From Desulfurococcales archaeon (GTDB taxonomy: Archaea; Thermoproteota; Thermoprotei_A; Sulfolobales; Ignicoccaceae), in the NCBI GenBank assembly GCA_015521275.1, contig WAOJ01000066.1:1-5866 (forward strand): 5,866 nucleotides of DNA, written 5' to 3'. Below, one piece after another: positions 1 to 3,669 of this stretch (the stretch's first letter is position 1; each line of letters opens with the position of its first letter). Under the pieces are notes generated by a model. That model was not told the DNA's origin, did not search any database, and saw nothing but the letters and a program-made list of their open reading frames with translations. The position numbers were made by a program, and so were the translations under genes.

Positions 1-739
1 AGCCCCCAGTAGTTATTACTATGTCGAACTCCTTCATAGCCTTCTCGAAGTATTGCTTTACTTTCTCTTTGTCGTCCGGAATTATGCCGAAGTACTTGGG
101 TTCCACGCCCAACTTCTCCTTAAAGAACGTATAAACTAGCCAAGCGGTGGTATTCCTAACGCCTCCCCGCTCCCAAGGCTCCACGAGTTCAGAACCGGTC
201 GCTGCTATCGCTACCTTAGGCTGAACGACAGATATCTGGGTTATCCCTTGAGACAGAAGGGCCGCCACGTGCCAAGGCCTGACGAAATCTCCCTTCCTTA
301 ATATTATATCGCCCTTCTTCAAGTCCTCTCCCACCTTGGCTATTGCGTTCCCCGGCGGGTATGGGCGAAAGATGAGCACTTCCTTATCTTTAACCTCAAC
401 GCCTTCGATGGGTATTACGGTGTCGCAGCCCTCCGGAATGGGTGAGCCCGTATGTACCGGTACTGCACCTTCGTTACAAGAGCTGGATATCTTGAGCTTC
501 ACCGGAGAAGTTTCGGAGGCATCGATTACGTCCTCACTGTTCGCAGCGAACCCATCCAAGACCGCTTTGGGTACAGGAGGGACGTCCTCTACGGCAAGGA
601 CTTCTGATGCTGAATAGTTGTTGATAGAGGATATAGTATCTTTCTGAGCGCTAGGGGGAGGAGGAAGGAGCTTGGAGAACCGCTCCACGACGGCGTTAAC
701 GGGGGTTAGCTCCTTCAAGGGCCTTCCCAAAGGTTTCAT
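1..739 (-). CDS. moeA: Molybdopterin molybdenumtransferase MoeA, N-terminal 246 residues (C-terminus off the left edge)
   Basis: MoeA inserts molybdate (or tungstate, likely in a hyperthermophile) into adenylated molybdopterin, the last common step of Mo/W cofactor synthesis in the cytoplasm. I translated the minus strand by hand from the ATG at 739-737; the frame is open to the window edge. Recognisable blocks are the N-terminal LKELTPVNAV (residues 8-17), LDGFA (61-65, equivalent to the family's MDGYA with its Asp), HTGSPIPEG (96-104, equivalent to the TGAPVP loop), GNAIAKVGEDL (130-140), PKVAIAATGSEL (174-185, start of the MogA-like domain, equivalent to TGDEL) and GIIPDD...DIVITTGG (218-246). 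The usual FDRSA just before the MDGYA block is replaced by VPKAV, so this is a divergent member, but the acidic and Thr residues of the active-site region are kept. The start is favoured because homologues begin near this point. It lies 8 nt after the tRNA-Ile CCA end with no Shine-Dalgarno, so the gene is probably co-transcribed with that tRNA. The function call is firm; Mo versus W cannot be told. Confidence 0.93.
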   Translation of the reverse strand, partial: MKPLGRPLKELTPVNAVVERFSKLLPPPPSAQKDTISSINNYSASEVLAVEDVPPVPKAVLDGFAANSEDVIDASETSPVKLKISSSCNEGAVPVHTGSPIPEGCDTVIPIEGVEVKDKEVLIFRPYPPGNAIAKVGEDLKKGDIILRKGDFVRPWHVAALLSQGITQISVVQPKVAIAATGSELVEPWERGGVRNTTAWLVYTFFKEKLGVEPKYFGIIPDDKEKVKQYFEKAMKEFDIVITTGG

Positions 740-747
740 CCGCGAGT

Positions 748-824
748 TGGTGGGCCCGGGGGGATTTGAACCCCCGGCCTCCCGGTTATCAGCCGGGCGC
801 TCTGCCGGGCTAAGCTACGGGCCC
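748..824 (-). tRNA. tRNA-Ile (anticodon GAT), CCA encoded, no intron
   Basis: The reverse complement folds as a complete cloverleaf. The 7-bp acceptor GGGCCCG (824-818) pairs with CGGGCCC (758-752). The D stem is GCTT/GAGC. The anticodon stem CCCGG/CCGGG encloses the loop CTGATAA, with anticodon GAT at 790-788. The T arm is GGGGG-TTCAAAT-CCCCC. The discriminator is A at 751, and the CCA at 750-748 is encoded in the DNA. The anticodon reads isoleucine codons ATC and ATT. There is no intron at the usual site one base 3' of the anticodon. The very GC-rich stems fit a hyperthermophile. The 3' end lies 8 nt from the moeA start on the same strand, and a TATA box lies about 26 bp upstream of the 5' end. 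Confidence 0.97.
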
Positions 825-844
825 GCGGGGCGGTTCCAAGGAAA

Positions 845-855
845 CAATTATAAGT
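845..855 (-). promoter_or_regulatory. TATA box for tRNA-Ile and probably moeA
   Basis: Read on the minus strand the site is ACTTATAATTG, preceded by a purine-rich GCAAA that could act as a BRE. Its centre is about 26 bp upstream of the first tRNA base (824), which is the archaeal TATA-to-start distance. Transcription is therefore predicted to begin at or within a base or two of tRNA G1. I see no other TATA-like site between the tRNA and the moeA ATG. Confidence 0.65.
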
Positions 856-864
856 TTTGCGAAC

Positions 865-874
865 GATATAAAGT
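865..874 (+). promoter_or_regulatory. TATA box for the 897-2136 gene pair
   Basis: The plus strand reads GATATAAAGT, centred near 869-870. A start 26-27 bp downstream would fall at about 896-897, exactly at the TTG chosen as the first codon of the following gene, or 12-13 nt before the ATG at 909. It sits less than 20 bp from the opposing tRNA TATA box, so the two promoters share a 72-bp region and may compete for TBP/TFB. Confidence 0.55.
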
Positions 875-896
875 ACGGCAGTGACGATCGCTGGGG

Positions 897-1367
897 TTGG
901 CTGATAAGATGATGAAGAAAAGCCGAACCGAGTTTAGACAAATAGTAAAGGTAGAGAGGTCCAAGTCCAGGACGGGCAAGCACAAGCACGCAAGGCTAGC
1001 CTTCATAATGGACCACAACGCCCGCGTAGTTAAGACAATAGAACCCGTACAAGATACTGCTCAAGAGAAGGTTTACAAGGAAGGCATTGCTGAGATAAAG
1101 GAGGTAAAGTACGCTCCTCCCCAAGTCCTCGTGATACTGGACTTAACCGTGAATAACAAGGGCAAGGTTGAAGGATATGCAGAAGTATACGATATGGGCG
1201 AAATGGTTTACAGAGCCGTCTATAGGAAGCTGAAGCTCAGAGGTTCGAAGGGCGATCCCAGCTACTCGGTTTTCGTCGAGAATCTCTTTAAGCATCTAAA
1301 GTTGAAGGTTAAGAGGGTAAACCCAGATGCCCACCTTGGGAATAGACGTAGGGACGAGGGGGATTAG
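897..1367 (+). CDS. Hypothetical basic protein, about 156 aa, first gene of a pair with DUF1464
   Basis: I do not recognise the family. The product is a small soluble protein without a signal peptide or membrane segment. The first ~35 residues are strongly basic (MKKSR, KVERSKSRTGKHKHAR). An alternating hydrophobic middle follows that looks like beta strands (ARLAFIM, VVKTIEPV, QVLVILDLTV, KVEGYAEVYD), then two likely helices (GEMVYRAVYRKLKL and YSVFVENLFKHLKL) and a charged tail ending RRRDEGD. Nucleic-acid binding is plausible from the charge alone, but that is inference. An in-frame TGA at 882-884 limits the start to TTG 897 or ATG 909/912. TTG fits a leaderless transcript from the TATA box at about 870; the ATGs would have a leader of about 13 nt and no convincing Shine-Dalgarno. 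The last 41 nt overlap the DUF1464 gene in another frame, which points to one operon and coupled translation. Confidence 0.8.
   Translation: MADKMMKKSRTEFRQIVKVERSKSRTGKHKHARLAFIMDHNARVVKTIEPVQDTAQEKVYKEGIAEIKEVKYAPPQVLVILDLTVNNKGKVEGYAEVYDMGEMVYRAVYRKLKLRGSKGDPSYSVFVENLFKHLKLKVKRVNPDAHLGNRRRDEGD
1313..1317 (+). promoter_or_regulatory. Shine-Dalgarno for the DUF1464 gene
   Basis: GAGGG lies 9 nt before the ATG at 1327, inside the 3' end of the upstream gene. It matches the anti-Shine-Dalgarno CCTCC core and supports this ATG as an internal start in the overlapping pair. Confidence 0.5.
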
Positions 1368-2136
1368 GTTCAGTCTCTTCGAAAACAACAAGTTCTTTTT
1401 GGAGATGGCCGTCAAGAAGGAAGAGTTGGAGGAGGCCCTAAAGCTCTACTCCGGGCTAGGCGTTGACAACGTCTGCATAGCCGGAGGTTATCAATGGAGG
1501 GAACTGGACGCGTTAGGGGCTCTAAGCGACGACACGGTGGCCTTCGGGAGCGACGGAGAGAGCCACGGCTTGAGGAGACTCATAAGGAAGTCCTTGTGCT
1601 TGTTCAAGAAAGTTAAACTTTTGCCCTCTGGAGGGGGCAGCGGAGCCCTCTCGGATAAGTTTCTGATAAATTCCTTAGACACGGGTACACCAGACAAGGT
1701 AGCGAAGGCTAACTACGTCTATTGGGTTCAAGGAATAAAGACGTTTACATTGATTGACAAGGGTATGTTCGTTACCATCTTGTACATCGAAGATGGTGCC
1801 GTCATCAACTTCGTAAGTGCGACGAGGGGGATGCCCAGCCCCATGTCACCGGGAGTGGTTGACTTGGAGCTATTAACCGTTTATCGCTGGCCCAAGAGCA
1901 AGCGAGACATCTGGAACTCCGGCGTCCCGCCGGAGGTCACGGAGGCTTGGATAGAGTTCCTCGAACCTACCTTCGTTGGCAGCAAAGTCGTTTGTCCAAG
2001 CAAACTCTGCGACGAGTTCTCGGCAGCTCGGGGAGCTGCCCTGTGGTGCAAAGGATATAAGTTAAAGTTCGTATTCTCAGACAACTACGAGAGGCATTTA
2101 ACCATCAAGGCACAAAGAGGGAAAGTATTGCCCTAG
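1327..2136 (+). CDS. DUF1464 family protein (predicted ASKHA-fold kinase, COG2441-like)
   Basis: The protein starts with GIDVGTRGIRFSLFE (residues 5-19), the phosphate-1 loop of the acetate kinase/Hsp70/actin (ASKHA) fold. Further blocks resemble DUF1464: a glycine-rich LPSGGGSG (99-106), IEDGAVINFVSATRGMP (154-170), SPGVVDLELL (174-183, like the family's GALDGEV) and AARGAALWCKGY (233-244, like AAxGAAxxADG), with a final VLP close to the family's VLD ending. The family has been called a predicted butyrate kinase, but I know of no firm biochemical proof, and the true substrate is unknown. At 269 aa it is shorter than I expect for the family (roughly 300 or more), with both ends apparently intact, so internal loops may be lost. 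It overlaps the upstream unknown gene by 41 nt, and its 3' end runs 32 nt into the opposing argF gene. Family assignment is by remembered motifs and is moderately sure. Confidence 0.72.
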   Translation: MPTLGIDVGTRGIRFSLFENNKFFLEMAVKKEELEEALKLYSGLGVDNVCIAGGYQWRELDALGALSDDTVAFGSDGESHGLRRLIRKSLCLFKKVKLLPSGGGSGALSDKFLINSLDTGTPDKVAKANYVYWVQGIKTFTLIDKGMFVTILYIEDGAVINFVSATRGMPSPMSPGVVDLELLTVYRWPKSKRDIWNSGVPPEVTEAWIEFLEPTFVGSKVVCPSKLCDEFSAARGAALWCKGYKLKFVFSDNYERHLTIKAQRGKVLP

Positions 2137-3112
2137 CTGAGTGAAGCTTGTTCTCAGCCTGGTCCCACACGGCGCTCCTAGGGGATTCCAGAACCTCTTC
2201 TACTATTTCTTCACCCCTCTTAGCCGGCAAGCAGTGCATAACTATGAACTCCTTGTTACCCACACACTTCAACAATTTCTCGTTTACTTGGTAAGGCATC
2301 AAGTCTCTCCTCCTCTTCTCGGCCTCATCCTCGAAGCCCATACTGACCCAGACGTCAGTGTATATCACATCTGCTCCCCTAACGCCTTTGCAAGGGTCGT
2401 ACTCTATGCTGAAGCTCCCACCGCTCTTGCGTGCCCTCTCCTCTGCTGAAGCAATGACGACGTCTAAGGGTTCGTAGCCAGGGGCAGTGACAACTTTTAC
2501 GTGAGCTCCTAAACTCGTGGAGGCTAAGACCAAGCTGTGAGCCACGTTATCTCTTCCATCGCCCACGAAAACTACCCTTTTTTCCTTAACCTCCCCCAAC
2601 TTTTCCTTTATCGTGGCCACGTCGCCTATGGCTTGGGTTGGGTGAAACAAGTCGCTAAGCGCGTTTATTACCGGCTTGTCGCTGTACTTCGCCATTTCAA
2701 CTAGAGTTTCGTGCTTCAATACCCTAGCGACTATTGCATCAACATATCTACTCAAAACGCGGGCGGTATCCTTTATGGGCTCCCCGCGCGAGAGCTGAGA
2801 ATCCTTCTTGGATATGTAAACCGGGTAGGCACCGAGTTGGAAGGCCGCGACCTCAAAAGAGGTTCTGGTCCTAGTGCTGGGCTTCTCGAATATCAAGGCA
2901 ACGCTCCTTCCCCTCAAGAGGTTCCACTCCCTCCTACCTGCCAAGTATTCCATCTTGCTCCTTAATGTTTCTTCGACCATAATCCTTATTTCGTCAACGT
3001 CGAAGTCCAGTAACGACAACAAGTCTCTGCCCTTGAATACCACACTTGCTCCCGAGAGGCGTGTTAATCCTAAGCTCTTCAAACTTTCGCTAATTGCCTC
3101 TCCGAGGGCCAA
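2105..3112 (-). CDS. argF: Ornithine carbamoyltransferase
   Basis: This cytoplasmic enzyme transfers the carbamoyl group from carbamoyl phosphate to ornithine to give citrulline in arginine synthesis. Signature residues, numbered from the 3112 TTG, are FEKPSTRTRTSFE (75-87) with the STRTR carbamoyl-phosphate loop at 79-83, QLSRGE (106-111), HPTQ (157-160), the nucleotide-fold-like VVFVGDGRDNVAHS (180-193), DVWVSMG (253-259, the SMG ornithine loop that separates OTCases from aspartate transcarbamoylases) and HCLP (293-296). The length is 335 aa from TTG 3112. A second in-frame start, GTG 3043-3041 (V24), would give 312 aa and align better with family N-termini, which begin just before the KGRDLLSLLDF block. 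That GTG has GGGAG (3053-3049) 5 nt upstream, whereas the TTG has no clear site, so the shorter form is a serious alternative. The gene stands alone on its strand and overlaps the DUF1464 3' end by 32 nt. Confidence 0.95.
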   Translation of the reverse strand: MALGEAISESLKSLGLTRLSGASVVFKGRDLLSLLDFDVDEIRIMVEETLRSKMEYLAGRREWNLLRGRSVALIFEKPSTRTRTSFEVAAFQLGAYPVYISKKDSQLSRGEPIKDTARVLSRYVDAIVARVLKHETLVEMAKYSDKPVINALSDLFHPTQAIGDVATIKEKLGEVKEKRVVFVGDGRDNVAHSLVLASTSLGAHVKVVTAPGYEPLDVVIASAEERARKSGGSFSIEYDPCKGVRGADVIYTDVWVSMGFEDEAEKRRRDLMPYQVNEKLLKCVGNKEFIVMHCLPAKRGEEIVEEVLESPRSAVWDQAENKLHSARAILSLFVP

Positions 3113-3168
3113 GTGCTCTGCCTTGTTAATTACTAGATCACAGATAGATATGAACGGGTGTTAAGAAA
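3113..3168. promoter_or_regulatory. Divergent intergenic region between argF and the TFB-like gene
   Basis: These 56 bp must hold signals for two genes leaving in opposite directions. A/T-rich candidates are TTAATTA (3126-3132, palindromic core) and AGATAGATAT (3142-3151), but neither is a clean TATA box at 26-27 bp from either proposed start. GGGTG at 3156-3160, 8 nt before the GTG at 3169, is a likely Shine-Dalgarno for the plus-strand gene. I see no convincing operator repeat. Confidence 0.35.
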
Positions 3169-3669
3169 GTGTACATCTGGGACTACGAAAATGGCGTAAT
3201 AATTAATGCCGAGACGGGGGAGATCGTCGAGCAAATATATGATTACAACGTACAAAACGAGAAGAAACCGTACATAGGGACCACGACCTTCGGGTTAGCA
3301 TCTAAAGCCAACAAAAGCGCGAAGATATCTAAGAAGCTGAAGATGAAGGGATTAAAGGACGAAAGGGGTACTTACATCTCGTACAAGCTTGGTCTCAGCG
3401 ACAAAAGCGTGAAGAGCTTGAAGAGAGAGCACGAGTGCGAGGTGCCAGAAGACTTGAAGACTTTAGTCTCAAGAATTCTAAAGTACATAGAAATGGATCC
3501 GATACTCTCGTCCAGAACGGAAAGAGTGAAGCTGGGACTCGCCATAATTTTGGCGCAGAGGTTGAAGGGCAAGAACGAGCCTCCGAGGTGTGTGAAGCTT
3601 AACAAACACATGAGGAAGTTGGTGGTATTGGCCAGCAAGCGCCTATTGGCTATAGCAGACGACCTCTGA
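3169..3669 (+). CDS. Hypothetical 166-aa basic protein, weakly TFB/TFIIB-like
   Basis: I do not firmly recognise this gene. Residues 9-21 (GVIINAETGEIVE) resemble the strand-turn-strand half of an archaeal TFB zinc ribbon (pattern xIVxDxExGEIVC), but the zinc cysteines are absent; the only cysteines are C90 and C141. A Lys/Ser-rich linker follows (SKANKSAKISKKLKMKGLKDERG, about 45-67), then a helical C-terminal part in which DLKTLVSRILKYIEM (95-109) and RTERVKLGLAIILAQRLKG (116-134) could be remnants of a TFB cyclin-fold repeat. Full TFBs are about 300 aa, so at most this would be a reduced paralogue. No signal peptide or membrane segment is seen. An in-frame TGA at 3151-3153 makes GTG 3169 the first possible start, and GGGTG precedes it by 8 nt. 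Its 3' end overlaps rad50 tail to tail by 27 nt. The coding call is good; the TFB relation is a guess. Confidence 0.75.
   Translation: MYIWDYENGVIINAETGEIVEQIYDYNVQNEKKPYIGTTTFGLASKANKSAKISKKLKMKGLKDERGTYISYKLGLSDKSVKSLKREHECEVPEDLKTLVSRILKYIEMDPILSSRTERVKLGLAIILAQRLKGKNEPPRCVKLNKHMRKLVVLASKRLLAIADDL

Noticed and set aside
336..884. Plus-strand open frames opposite moeA and across the tRNA
   Set aside because: One is antisense to clear MoeA motifs and the other reads through the tRNA gene; both are shadows.
907..930. ATGATGA at 909-915 as the C box of a C/D sRNA
   Set aside because: No CTGA D or D' box at suitable spacing and it lies at the start of a coding region, where ATG-ATG-A is explained by Met codons.
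1917..1935. 8-bp GC-rich hairpin (CTCCGGCG, 3-nt loop) in the DUF1464 gene
   Set aside because: Inside coding sequence with no T-run after it; stems of this size are expected by chance in a window this long.
2022..2040. 8-bp hairpin (GGCAGCTC, GGG loop), also downstream of argF on the minus strand, as a possible terminator
   Set aside because: No T-run follows on either strand, and hairpin terminators are not typical of Crenarchaea; probably chance within Ser-Ala-Ala-Arg-Gly codons.
2578..2583. T6 run on the plus strand as a terminator for the DUF1464 gene
   Set aside because: It is over 440 nt past the stop and falls in argF Lys codons.
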